8,770 nucleotides of DNA. It comes from Gemmobacter sp964439015. GTDB taxonomy: Bacteria; Pseudomonadota; Alphaproteobacteria; Rhodobacterales; Rhodobacteraceae. Location: contig CAYTMV010000082.1 in assembly GCA_964439015.1 (NCBI GenBank), forward strand, positions 1-8,770. The letters are read 5' to 3'. This document shows positions 1-6,368 of the stretch, piece by piece; within the stretch, counting starts at the first letter, position 1, and each line of letters opens with the position of its first letter. The translations under genes were made by a program, and so were the position numbers. The notes beneath the pieces are model-generated. The model was not told the DNA's origin and searched no databases. It worked only from the letters and a program-made list of their open reading frames with translations.

Positions 1-1
1 G

Positions 2-658
2 CGCGGCGGCAGGGATAAAGAGCAGGACGGGCCAGAGCGGCGCTGCATCGTCTCGAGTGTGACGGGGCCGAAAGCCGGACTGATCCGTTTTGCGCTGTCG
101 CCGGACGGGGTGGTGGTGCCGGATATTCTGGGCCGCCTTCCGGGCCGGGGCATCCATGTGACGGCCAGCCGTGTGGCGCTGGAAGCGGCGGTGAAGAAGA
201 ACCTGTTCACCCGCGCAGCCCGCCGACCGGTGATGCTGCCGCCGGGTCCTGACGGGGCGCCGATGACCGGGCCGCAACTGGCCGAGGCTGTCGAGGCGCT
301 GCTGGCGCGGCGGGTGGTAGATCTGCTGAGTTTGGCCCGCAAGGCTGGCGAGGCGGTGACGGGATACGAGAAGGTCAAGGAATGGCTGGTCTCGGGTCAG
401 GCAAAGGTGCTGATCCAGGCGGCCGACGGGTCGGAGCGTGGCAAGGCAAAACTGCGCCCCCCGCCCGGTGAGAACACCTTTATCGGTTGTCTGACAGCCC
501 GGGAAATGGGTTTGTCCTTTGGCCGGGAACATGCAATACACGGCGCGCTTGCGGGTGGCGGACTCGGACTGCGTGTTGTAGAGGAAGCGGCAAGGCTTGC
601 GGGATTCCGTGAGCGGGTCGGCGGCGAGACCGCCGGAGAGGATACGAATACGGCATGA
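2..658 (+). CDS. ylxR: YlxR/DUF448 RNA-binding protein with C-terminal L7Ae-like domain (5' end cut off by window)
   Basis: The reading frame is open from base 2, so the gene starts before the window. A GTG at 59-61 lies in frame but is not the start: the codons before it spell GPERRCIVSS, matching the conserved YlxR opening (GPxRRCIVTG). By family comparison only a few N-terminal codons should be missing. 218 codons are visible. The YlxR fold covers about visible residues 10-95 and includes PKAGLIRF and the LPGRGIHV turn. From about residue 100 a second segment with DLLSLARKAGEAVTGYEKV looks like the L7Ae/L30e-type RNA-binding fold found in alphaproteobacterial members. The family is thought to bind RNA and sits between nusA and infB; YlxR has also been linked to RNase P and to regulation in Gram-positive bacteria. 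The stop overlaps the infB start (ATGA, 655-658), which implies translational coupling. Family assignment is secure; the exact molecular role is not. Confidence 0.9.
   Translation, partial: RGGRDKEQDGPERRCIVSSVTGPKAGLIRFALSPDGVVVPDILGRLPGRGIHVTASRVALEAAVKKNLFTRAARRPVMLPPGPDGAPMTGPQLAEAVEALLARRVVDLLSLARKAGEAVTGYEKVKEWLVSGQAKVLIQAADGSERGKAKLRPPPGENTFIGCLTAREMGLSFGREHAIHGALAGGGLGLRVVEEAARLAGFRERVGGETAGEDTNTA
635..641 (+). promoter_or_regulatory. Shine-Dalgarno of infB, unusually distant
   Basis: GGAGAGG ends 13 bases before the infB ATG, farther than the usual 5-9. It lies inside the end of the ylxR reading frame. Because the ylxR stop and infB start overlap (ATGA), terminating ribosomes could reinitiate, so this weakly placed site may matter less than coupling. 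Confidence 0.5.
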
Positions 659-3237
659 GCGATACTGACGGCAAAAAACCCCTTGGACTTGGCGGAGGCG
701 CCCAGCGGCCCGGACAGGTGAAGCAAAGCTTCAGCCACGGTCGCACAAAAAGCGTCGTGGTCGAGACCAAGCGCAAGCGCGTGGTCGTGCCCAAGGCAGG
801 CACGGCAGCGGGTGGGGCCACCGGTGGCTCTGCCCCGCATCTGGGCGACCCGTCCAAGCGCCCCGCGGGGATCTCGGACGCCGAGATGGAGCGCCGTCTG
901 GCGGCCCTGCGCGCCGCCAAGGCCCGCGAGGCTGAAGATACCGCGCGCCGCGCCGAGGAAGAGCGTCAGCGCGAAGAAGATCGCCAGCGCAAGCGCGAAG
1001 AGATCGAAGCCAAGGAACGTGAGGAACGCGCCCGTGAGGCCGCTCTGCGCGCCAAGGCCGAAGAGGAAGAGCGTCAGGCGCGCGCCGAGGCCGAGGCCAA
1101 GGTGGCTGCCGCCGCCGCCCGCAAGGCCGAAATTCTGGGCACCCGCCCGCGCTCGACCGCGCCGAAGGAACAGCCAGCCGCCAAAGGCAAAGAGACCGCG
1201 GCGCCTGCCGCTGCCCCCGCTGCCCCGGCCGAAGAACGTGGCGGCGCCCGTCCCGGCACCGTCAGCCCGCGCAAGACCGACCGTGAGCGCGAAGAGCGTG
1301 ATCGCGATCGTAATGCCAAGAACAAGGGCGACGATGGTCGCCGCTCGGGCAAGCTGACCCTGACGGCTGCGCTGGATGGCGAAGGCGGGCGCACCCGCTC
1401 GTTGGCTGCGATGAAGCGTAAGCAGGAGAAGGCACGCCAGAAGGCGATGGGCTTTGGCCAGAAGGCCGAAAAGCAGGTGCGCGACGTGCAGCTGCCGGAA
1501 ACCATTGTCGTCAGCGAACTTGCCAACCGGATGGCCGAACGTGCCGCCGATGTGGTCAAGACGCTCATGAAAATGGGCATGATGGTCAACATGAACCAGA
1601 CCATCGACGCCGACACGGCCGAACTGGTGATCGAAGAATTTGGCCACAAGGCCGTGCGCGTCTCGGATGCCGACGTCGAGCAGGTGATCGACACCGTCGC
1701 AGACCGTCCCGAGGATCTGCAGCCGCGCCCGCCGATCGTCACGATCATGGGTCACGTCGACCACGGCAAGACCTCGCTTCTGGACGCGATTCGCAATGCG
1801 AATGTTGTGTCGGGCGAGGCCGGCGGCATCACCCAGCATATCGGCGCCTATCAGGTGCGGACGCCCAGCGGTGCGCTGGTCTCGTTCCTCGATACGCCCG
1901 GCCACGCGGCCTTTACCTCGATGCGGGCCCGTGGCGCGCAGGTGACGGATATCGTGGTGCTTGTGGTCGCGGCAGATGACGCCGTGATGCCGCAGACGGT
2001 AGAGGCGATCAACCACGCCAAGGCCGCGAATGTGCCGATGATCGTCGCGATCAACAAGTGCGACAAGCCCGATGCGAACCCGCAAAAGGTGCGCACCGAT
2101 CTGCTGCAGCATGAAGTGGTCGTGGAAGAGATGTCGGGCGACGTCCAGGACGTCGAGGTTTCGGCCAAGACGGGCAAGGGCCTGCCCGAACTGCTGGAAG
2201 CCATCGCGCTTCAGGCAGAGATCCTGGAACTGACCGCCAACCCGACGCGTCCGGCGATGGGTGCCGTGATCGAAGCCAAGCTGGATGTGGGCCGCGGACC
2301 GGTGGCGACCGTTCTGGTTCAGAACGGCACCCTGAAGAAAGGCGACATCTTCGTCGTCGGCGAGAAGTGGGGCAAGGTTCGCGCGCTGATCAATGACAAG
2401 GGCGAGACGGTCAACGAGGCCGGTCCTTCGGTCCCAGTCGAGGTGCTTGGCCTGAATGGCACGCCCGAAGCGGGCGACGTGCTGAACGTGGTGGCGACCG
2501 AAGCGCAAGCGCGCGAAATTGCCGATTACCGCGAACAGGCCGCCAAGGACAAGCGCGCCGCTGCCGGTGCTGCCACGACACTGGAACAGTTGATGGCAAA
2601 GGCCAAGGCAGATGCCGATGTGGCCGAATTGCCGGTGCTGGTGAAGGCCGACGTTCAAGGCTCGGCCGAGGCGATCGTTCAGGCGCTTGAAAAGGTCGGC
2701 AACGACGAGGTGCGCGTGCGCGTGCTGCACTACGGTGTGGGCGCGATCACCGATTCGGATGTGGGTCTGGCCGAAGCCAGCCGCGCGCCGATCATCGGCT
2801 TCAACGTGCGTGCCAACGCCACCGCTCGCAACTCTGCCCAGCAGAAGGGCGTCGAGATCCGGTATTATTCGATCATTTACGACCTGATCGACGACATCAA
2901 GGCGGCGGCCTCGGGCCTGCTGAAAGCCGAAGTGCGCGAAAACTTCATCGGTTACGCGAAGATCCAGGAGGTCTTCCGTATCACTGGTGCGGGCAACGTC
3001 GCAGGCTGCCTTGTCACCGAGGGCGTGGCGCGGCGTTCGGCCGGCGTGCGTCTGCTGCGCGACAACGTGGTGATCCACGAAGGCACGCTGAAGACGCTGA
3101 AACGCTTCAAGGACGAGGTCAAGGAAGTGCAGTCCGGTCAGGAATGCGGCATGGCGTTCGAACGCTATGAAGATATCCGCCCGGGCGACGTGATCGAGAT
3201 CTTCGAGCGTGAGGAATTCAAACGCACCCTGTCCTGA
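655..3237 (+). CDS. infB: Translation initiation factor IF-2
   Basis: GTPase that places initiator fMet-tRNA on the 30S subunit and promotes 50S joining. The 860 residues fit the long alphaproteobacterial form. In order: an IF2-associated N-terminal segment (about 5-45, KKPLGLGGG followed by a basic stretch); a highly charged Glu/Arg/Lys/Ala coiled-coil-like region (77-159); a Pro/Ala-rich linker; the IF2_N fold (about 273-335); then the G domain. The G domain has G1 GHVDHGKT (366-373), G2 with GGITQHIGA (390-398), G3 DTPGH (413-417), G4 NKCD (467-470) and G5 SAK (503-505). Domain II follows (about 530-630), then domain III (about 640-745) and the fMet-tRNA-binding domain IV (about 750-855, with QECGMAFE). 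All key nucleotide-binding residues are present. The ATG overlaps the upstream stop codon. A strong terminator follows at once, so rbfA, which follows infB in many bacteria, is not in this operon. Confidence 0.98.
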   Translation: MSDTDGKKPLGLGGGAQRPGQVKQSFSHGRTKSVVVETKRKRVVVPKAGTAAGGATGGSAPHLGDPSKRPAGISDAEMERRLAALRAAKAREAEDTARRAEEERQREEDRQRKREEIEAKEREERAREAALRAKAEEEERQARAEAEAKVAAAAARKAEILGTRPRSTAPKEQPAAKGKETAAPAAAPAAPAEERGGARPGTVSPRKTDREREERDRDRNAKNKGDDGRRSGKLTLTAALDGEGGRTRSLAAMKRKQEKARQKAMGFGQKAEKQVRDVQLPETIVVSELANRMAERAADVVKTLMKMGMMVNMNQTIDADTAELVIEEFGHKAVRVSDADVEQVIDTVADRPEDLQPRPPIVTIMGHVDHGKTSLLDAIRNANVVSGEAGGITQHIGAYQVRTPSGALVSFLDTPGHAAFTSMRARGAQVTDIVVLVVAADDAVMPQTVEAINHAKAANVPMIVAINKCDKPDANPQKVRTDLLQHEVVVEEMSGDVQDVEVSAKTGKGLPELLEAIALQAEILELTANPTRPAMGAVIEAKLDVGRGPVATVLVQNGTLKKGDIFVVGEKWGKVRALINDKGETVNEAGPSVPVEVLGLNGTPEAGDVLNVVATEAQAREIADYREQAAKDKRAAAGAATTLEQLMAKAKADADVAELPVLVKADVQGSAEAIVQALEKVGNDEVRVRVLHYGVGAITDSDVGLAEASRAPIIGFNVRANATARNSAQQKGVEIRYYSIIYDLIDDIKAAASGLLKAEVRENFIGYAKIQEVFRITGAGNVAGCLVTEGVARRSAGVRLLRDNVVIHEGTLKTLKRFKDEVKEVQSGQECGMAFERYEDIRPGDVIEIFEREEFKRTLS

Positions 3238-3254
3238 TTGACGGGCAGAAACAA

Positions 3255-3284
3255 GAAGGCCGGGCAATTGCCCGGCCTTTTTCA
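3255..3284 (+). terminator. Rho-independent terminator of infB, probably bidirectional
   Basis: A perfect 24-base palindrome (3256-3279; arms with GGCCGGGC and GCCCGGCC, AATT at the centre) begins about 18 bases after the infB stop and runs into five T residues (3278-3282). On the minus strand the same stem is followed by the T-richer CTTGTTTCTG and lies 13 bases beyond the stop of the small convergent gene at 3293-3433. It probably terminates transcription from both sides, more efficiently for infB. Confidence 0.92.
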
Positions 3285-3292
3285 TTGGGAAA

Positions 3293-3433
3293 TCAGTTTC
3301 CGCGCAGGCTGGGAACCGGATTTCCGACATAGGTCTTGTTGTCGACCTGAATGACAAGTTTGCCATCCGTGCGCTGGGCCACCAGCAAACCCTGAATGGA
3401 TACGCAGGTGCCGATGTTGATGGTTCTGAGCAT
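3293..3433 (-). CDS. Small protein of unknown function, 46 residues, convergent to infB
   Basis: I do not recognise this gene. It has an ATG at 3433, 46 codons and a TGA at 3295-3293. The product starts MLRTINIGTCVSIQG and continues with LVIQVDNKTYVGNPV. It alternates hydrophobic and polar residues with Gly/Asp-Gly turns, which suggests a tiny all-beta fold (SH3- or OB-like), with one cysteine and no signal peptide or membrane segment. Support for a real gene: the purine-rich GGGGGGAGG directly before the ATG (two-base gap to the start, or about five if the first Gs pair); a candidate promoter at 3463-3490; and a stop 13 bases before a bidirectional terminator. These parts fill the gap between infB and mutT tightly. 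Its place beside infB says little about its role, because it is transcribed towards infB as an independent unit. The coding call is inference from signals and composition. Confidence 0.62.
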   Translation of the reverse strand: MLRTINIGTCVSIQGLLVAQRTDGKLVIQVDNKTYVGNPVPSLRGN

Positions 3434-3435
3434 GG

Positions 3436-3444
3436 CCTCCCCCC
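3436..3444 (-). promoter_or_regulatory. Shine-Dalgarno of the 46-residue gene
   Basis: Read on the minus strand this is GGGGGGAGG, followed by CC and the ATG at 3433-3431. Such a purine run directly before a short ATG frame is the main evidence that the frame is translated. The spacing is short if GGAGG pairs, and more normal if the leading Gs pair. Confidence 0.55.
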
Positions 3445-3462
3445 TGTTCTTGAACTTAGATC

Positions 3463-3490
3463 AGGCTAGGCAAGGATGGTTACCAATCAA
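3463..3490 (-). promoter_or_regulatory. Candidate sigma-70-type promoter for the 46-residue gene
   Basis: On the minus strand, TTGATT (3490-3485) is followed after 16 bases by TAGCCT (3468-3463). Transcription would then start near 3456, giving a leader of just over 20 bases before the ATG. The -35 box matches the consensus well and the -10 box only partly, which is common in GC-rich alphaproteobacteria. The region is clearly more AT-rich than its surroundings. No experimental support. Confidence 0.42.
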
Positions 3491-3502
3491 CTAAAATTTT
3501 CA

Positions 3503-3544
3503 GGCTTGATCCCGAAAAGTGGGTATCTTTCGATTATCAAAGCC
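3503..3544. repeat. Imperfect stem-loop, possible dispersed intergenic repeat
   Basis: The outer arms GGCTTGAT (3503-3510) and ATCAAAGCC (3536-3544) pair with a one-base bulge. Inside them CGAAA and TTTCG pair around a loop containing GTGGGTATC. The element overlaps the last codons and stop (3539-3537) of mutT. The core GATCCCGAAAAGTGGG resembles, from memory, a short palindromic repeat scattered between genes in Rhizobiales genomes, where versions containing CCGAAAAGTGG followed by a TTTTCG arm are frequent. Only one copy is present here, so repeat status cannot be shown from the window. Alternatively it is only the 3' hairpin of the mutT transcript: on the minus strand it is followed by GAAAATTTTAG, a poor U tract. 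Confidence 0.45.
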
Positions 3545-3935
3545 AATCGCGCAGGATCGGGATCAGCGGCAGGTCGGCGGCGGGCATCGGGTAGTCGCGG
3601 AGCTTGTCCGGGCGCACCCAGGCAAGGTTCTGGCCTTCCTGCCCTATGGCGGTGCCGTTCCAGCGGCGGCAGGCATAAAGGGGCATCAGCAGATGGAAAT
3701 CGTCATAGGCGTGGCTGGCGAAGGTCAGCGGTGCCAGGCAACTGGACCAGGTGTCGATCCCAAGTTCTTCCTTCAGCTCGCGGATCAGGCAGGTCTCGGG
3801 CGATTCGCCGGCTTCAACCTTGCCGCCCGGAAATTCCCACAACCCCGCCAGCGATTTGCCTTCGGGGCGTTGGGCCAAAAGCACACGGCCGTCGGCGTCG
3901 ATCAGCGCCACGGCGGCGACCAGCAGAAGTTTCAT
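3537..3935 (-). CDS. mutT: MutT-type Nudix hydrolase (8-oxo-dGTP diphosphatase / NTP pyrophosphohydrolase)
   Basis: 132 residues, the normal size for MutT. The complete Nudix signature GX5EX7REUXEEXGU lies at residues 38-60: G38, E44, then RELKEELGI (52-60), whose glutamates bind the catalytic Mg2+. The preceding LLAQRPEGKSLAGLWEFPGG is typical of MutT proper rather than of other Nudix branches. The expected reaction is hydrolysis of oxidised dGTP (or a related NTP) to the monophosphate and pyrophosphate, in the cytoplasm, which protects DNA from mutation. Exact substrate preference cannot be read from sequence. The ATG at 3935 is supported by GGAAAG about eight bases upstream. The frame stays open further upstream, but family members begin at this MKLLLVAAVAL-like point. 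It lies 55 bases after argJ on the same strand and is probably the last gene of the parvulin-argJ-mutT transcript. Its final codons fall in a stem-loop. Confidence 0.93.
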   Translation of the reverse strand: MKLLLVAAVALIDADGRVLLAQRPEGKSLAGLWEFPGGKVEAGESPETCLIRELKEELGIDTWSSCLAPLTFASHAYDDFHLLMPLYACRRWNGTAIGQEGQNLAWVRPDKLRDYPMPAADLPLIPILRDWL

Positions 3936-3990
3936 GGTGGGGCTTTCCGCAGGCAGGCGCCGAGGGAACCCGACGCCCGCAATGAACGTG

Positions 3991-5388
3991 TTACGACCGG
4001 TAGTCGGCGTTGATGGCGATGTAGCGATCCGTCAGGTCACAGGTCCAGATGGTGCGCTTGGCCTTGCCCATGCCCAGATCAACGCCGATGATCAGCTCGG
4101 CATTCTTCATGTAGCTGGCGCCGGCATCCTCGGTGTAAGAGGGTGCGCGCCAGCCTTTTTCGGCCACCAGAATGTCGCCAAAACTGATCCGCAGCCGGTC
4201 ACGTTCCACCGCGGCGCCGGATTTGCCGATCGCGGCGACGATGCGGCCCCAATTGGGGTCCTCACCGGCGATCGCGGTCTTGACCAACGGGCTGTCGGCG
4301 ATGGACTTGCCGACGCGCAGCGCGTCTTCGGGGGTGGCTGCGCCAGTCACACGGATTTCCACAAACTTGGTCGCACCCTCACCATCCCGCACCACCTGAT
4401 GGGCCAGCGACATCATCACGCCGCGCAGCGCGGCCTCAAAGGCCTTGGCTACGGGGCCGTTAACCTTGACCTCGGCCGCCGGGCTTTGGCCGGTGGCGGC
4501 GATCAGCAGCGTGTCGGACGTGGATGTGTCGCTGTCGACGGTGATCGAGTTGAAGGTGTCATCGACATTGCGCGACAGCAGCCGTTGCAGATTGGCCGCC
4601 GACACCTTGGCGTCGGTAAAGATGTAGACCAGCATGGTCGCCATGTCGGGCGCGATCATGCCCGAGCCCTTGGCGATGCCGGCGATGTGGATCGGGCCGC
4701 CGTCGCCCTCGATCACCGCGCTGGCCCCTTTGGGGAAAGTGTCGGTGGTCATGATCGCCTCGGCGGCATCCTGAATGGCCGCCTCGGTCAGGTTGGCGGC
4801 CAACGTGCCGATTACGGCGGTAATCTTGTCATGCGGCAGCGGCTCGCCGATCACGCCGGTTGACGACGAGAACACCCGGCTTGCCGGGATGCCCAGCGTG
4901 CGGGCCACGCCGCCGGTCACGGCAGCCACCGACTTTTCGCCGCGGCTACCGGTAAAGGCGTTCGAGTTGCCCGAGTTGACGATGATCGCAGCGCCGGCGT
5001 TTTTCGGCACGCTGACCGTCAGCTTGTCCTGGCAGTCACGGACGCAAGCCGACCGGGTAGAGGACCGCGTGAAAACCCCCGCGATCGCGGTGCCCGGGCA
5101 GAGGCTGACCAGCATCACATCGCGGCGATTCTGATATTTGATCCCCGCACCGATGGCCGCGAAGGATGCGCCCTTGATGACCGGCAGTTGCGGAAAGGAC
5201 TCGGGCGCCAGAGGCGATACCGGCTTGCCCGCCTTGGTGACCGCGGCAGCGGCCTGTTCGGCCGCGGCCTCGGCCGCGTGGACGGCCTGACCGCCCAGTT
5301 CTGCAATCTGGGCCGACAGGTCGGCCACGCGCTTCTTCAACTTTTTCTTGAGGTTTTTGGCCTCGGCCTTCCAGTCGGTCTTGCCCAT
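3991..5388 (-). CDS. argJ: ArgJ, glutamate N-acetyltransferase / ornithine acetyltransferase, with N-terminal extension
   Basis: Transfers the acetyl group from N-acetylornithine to glutamate in the cyclic arginine pathway; some members also use acetyl-CoA, which cannot be decided here. The precursor cleaves itself before a threonine nucleophile. The motif MIAPDMATML is present, predicting cleavage between Ala250 and Thr251 into an alpha chain (1-250) and a beta chain (251-465). The oxyanion-hole motif STGVIG is at 176-181. GEDPNWGRI and the C-terminal INADYRS ending are also typical. At 465 residues it is longer than the usual 400-415. The excess is an N-terminal segment of about 55 residues, first lysine-rich (NLKKKLKKRVADL), then alanine-rich, before the normal opening VSPLAPESFPQLP. 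The ATG at 5388 has GAGAGGG just upstream, and no ATG or GTG lies near the usual family start, so the extension is probably translated. It begins 18 bases after the parvulin gene stop. Confidence 0.95.
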   Translation of the reverse strand: MGKTDWKAEAKNLKKKLKKRVADLSAQIAELGGQAVHAAEAAAEQAAAAVTKAGKPVSPLAPESFPQLPVIKGASFAAIGAGIKYQNRRDVMLVSLCPGTAIAGVFTRSSTRSACVRDCQDKLTVSVPKNAGAAIIVNSGNSNAFTGSRGEKSVAAVTGGVARTLGIPASRVFSSSTGVIGEPLPHDKITAVIGTLAANLTEAAIQDAAEAIMTTDTFPKGASAVIEGDGGPIHIAGIAKGSGMIAPDMATMLVYIFTDAKVSAANLQRLLSRNVDDTFNSITVDSDTSTSDTLLIAATGQSPAAEVKVNGPVAKAFEAALRGVMMSLAHQVVRDGEGATKFVEIRVTGAATPEDALRVGKSIADSPLVKTAIAGEDPNWGRIVAAIGKSGAAVERDRLRISFGDILVAEKGWRAPSYTEDAGASYMKNAELIIGVDLGMGKAKRTIWTCDLTDRYIAINADYRS

Positions 5389-5392
5389 GGTA

Positions 5393-5399
5393 CCCTCTC
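5393..5399 (-). promoter_or_regulatory. Shine-Dalgarno deciding the argJ start
   Basis: GAGAGGG on the minus strand sits four bases before the ATG at 5388-5386, inside the 18-base gap between the parvulin gene and argJ. Its position supports the long form of ArgJ, including the lysine- and alanine-rich N-terminal extension. Confidence 0.65.
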
Positions 5400-5406
5400 G
5401 CCCGGA

Positions 5407-6255
5407 TCACTTGTCCAACAGGGTTGCATCCTTGATCAGGGCCGGGTCAAGCCCTTCCCCCGGACGCTTGACCTCTGCCGACTTGGATACCGCCTGAACA
5501 TGTTCCGAAACGGCCTTCTGCTCGATCTCGGCGGCCAGTTCGGCGCGGATCTCGTCGAGGCTGGGGGCTTCGGCAATCCGGGTTTCGCTCAGCTTGATGA
5601 GGTGCCAGCCGAAATCGGTCTTGACCGGACCGGCAATCGCGCCGGGTGCCATCGCCACCACGGCGTCTTCGAAGGGTTTGACCATCATCCCGGTGCTGAA
5701 CCAGCCCAGATCGCCGCCATTGGCAGCCGTGCCGTCGGACGAGTTTTCGGCGGCCAGCTTGGCAAAATCGGCACCCTCATCCAGTTGCTTCTTCAGATCG
5801 GTGGCCTTTTCCTCGCTGTCCACAAGGATGTGGGCGGCGTGATACTCGGTCTTGGGCTCGGCATCCTTGAAACGGGCGTCATAGGCGGCTTGCAACGCCG
5901 CGTCGGTGACGGCGGCCTTGACCACATCGCGCAGCGCCACGCCCGACAGGAAGCCGCGCCGCTCGTTTTCCAGCGACAGCTTGTCACGGGCGGTCAGTTT
6001 GTCGGCAATCGACTGCTCCAGCGCGGCCTGCTGGATCAGTTGTTCCAGAATGCCGTCGAACAGCACCTTGTCTTCCAGCGCCTGATATTGCGCGGGCAGG
6101 GTTTCGCGCATGGCGATCATGTGGCCCAGCGTGATCGCGGTGCCGTTGACCTCGGCCACCACGGTATCGCGGGTGGGGGCATCTTCGGCCCGGATCGGGC
6201 TTGCGGCCAGCGTCACTGCCAGCGCGGCACCCAGAAAAGTGGTCAATTTCGCCAT
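5407..6255 (-). CDS. Periplasmic parvulin-type peptidyl-prolyl cis-trans isomerase (PpiC/SurA/PrsA-like)
   Basis: 282 residues from the ATG at 6255. A GTG two codons earlier (6261) is rejected because AGGAG (6269-6265) would be only three bases from it but is nine from the ATG. Residues 1-23 form a Sec signal peptide: MAKL, a hydrophobic stretch TTFLGAALAVTLAA, then SPIRA with predicted cleavage before Glu24. No lipobox cysteine is present. A SurA-N-like helical segment follows (VVAEVNGTAIT onward). The parvulin domain spans about 139-224: HAAHILV (His142), GGDLGWFSTGMM with MVKPFEDAV (Met191, Phe195), and FGWHLIKL (His218), covering the usual active-site positions. It should speed prolyl isomerisation of exported proteins in the periplasm. 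It is divergent from secA and first in a probable operon with argJ and mutT. SurA itself is longer with two parvulin repeats, so I give no symbol. Confidence 0.92.
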   Translation of the reverse strand: MAKLTTFLGAALAVTLAASPIRAEDAPTRDTVVAEVNGTAITLGHMIAMRETLPAQYQALEDKVLFDGILEQLIQQAALEQSIADKLTARDKLSLENERRGFLSGVALRDVVKAAVTDAALQAAYDARFKDAEPKTEYHAAHILVDSEEKATDLKKQLDEGADFAKLAAENSSDGTAANGGDLGWFSTGMMVKPFEDAVVAMAPGAIAGPVKTDFGWHLIKLSETRIAEAPSLDEIRAELAAEIEQKAVSEHVQAVSKSAEVKRPGEGLDPALIKDATLLDK

Positions 6256-6264
6256 TCTCACCGT

Positions 6265-6269
6265 CTCCT
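6265..6269 (-). promoter_or_regulatory. Shine-Dalgarno deciding the parvulin gene start
   Basis: AGGAG on the minus strand lies nine bases before the ATG at 6255 and only three before the alternative GTG at 6261. The spacing favours the ATG. Confidence 0.65.
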
Positions 6270-6293
6270 GATGTGGAGCAACCCTGCGCCACG

Positions 6294-6322
6294 TTGACTT
6301 GAACCCGCCCCCCGCTTAGGTA
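6294..6322 (+). promoter_or_regulatory. Candidate promoter of secA
   Basis: TTGACT (6294-6299) is followed after 17 bases by TAGGTA (6317-6322). The -35 box is close to the alphaproteobacterial TTGAC consensus; the -10 box is weak. Transcription would start near 6329 and leave a leader of roughly 115 bases before the secA ATG. Prediction by eye only. Confidence 0.42.
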
Positions 6323-6340
6323 GCCATTGGTCGCGTGAGG

Positions 6341-6364
6341 GGCAGGCGGCATCGCGCCTTTGCC
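6341..6364 (+). other. Possible hairpin in the secA leader
   Basis: GGCAGGCG (6341-6348) can pair with CGCC (6355-6358) and, across a two-base bulge, with TGCC (6361-6364), leaving a six-base loop. It would lie in the 5' leader of secA if the predicted promoter is right. The stem is short and the region is GC-rich, so chance is a real possibility. No known riboswitch is recognised here. Confidence 0.25.
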
Positions 6365-6368
6365 GGTT

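Noticed and set aside
880..1130. Glu/Arg/Lys/Ala-rich repeat-like stretch as a separate repeat element or foreign insert
   Set aside because: It is in frame and matches the charged, poorly conserved N-terminal region expected in long IF-2 proteins.
397..3366. 989-codon open frame on the minus strand, opposite ylxR and infB
   Set aside because: It lies antisense to infB, whose domains and GTPase motifs are intact. Its product is His/Arg/Leu/Ala-rich with no recognisable domain, as expected for the complement of GC-rich coding DNA, and it runs through a strong terminator.
3751..4863. 370-codon open frame on the plus strand, opposite mutT and argJ
   Set aside because: It covers the mutT Nudix box and the argJ cleavage motif in antisense. 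No domain or ribosome-binding site supports it.
6259..6261. GTG as the start of the parvulin gene
   Set aside because: Only three bases from the AGGAG site. The ATG six bases further on has nine-base spacing and gives a normal signal peptide.
5188..6297. 369-codon open frame on the plus strand, opposite the parvulin gene and argJ
   Set aside because: Shadow frame rich in Gly, Leu and His. The minus-strand genes carry a signal peptide, catalytic motifs and Shine-Dalgarno sites.
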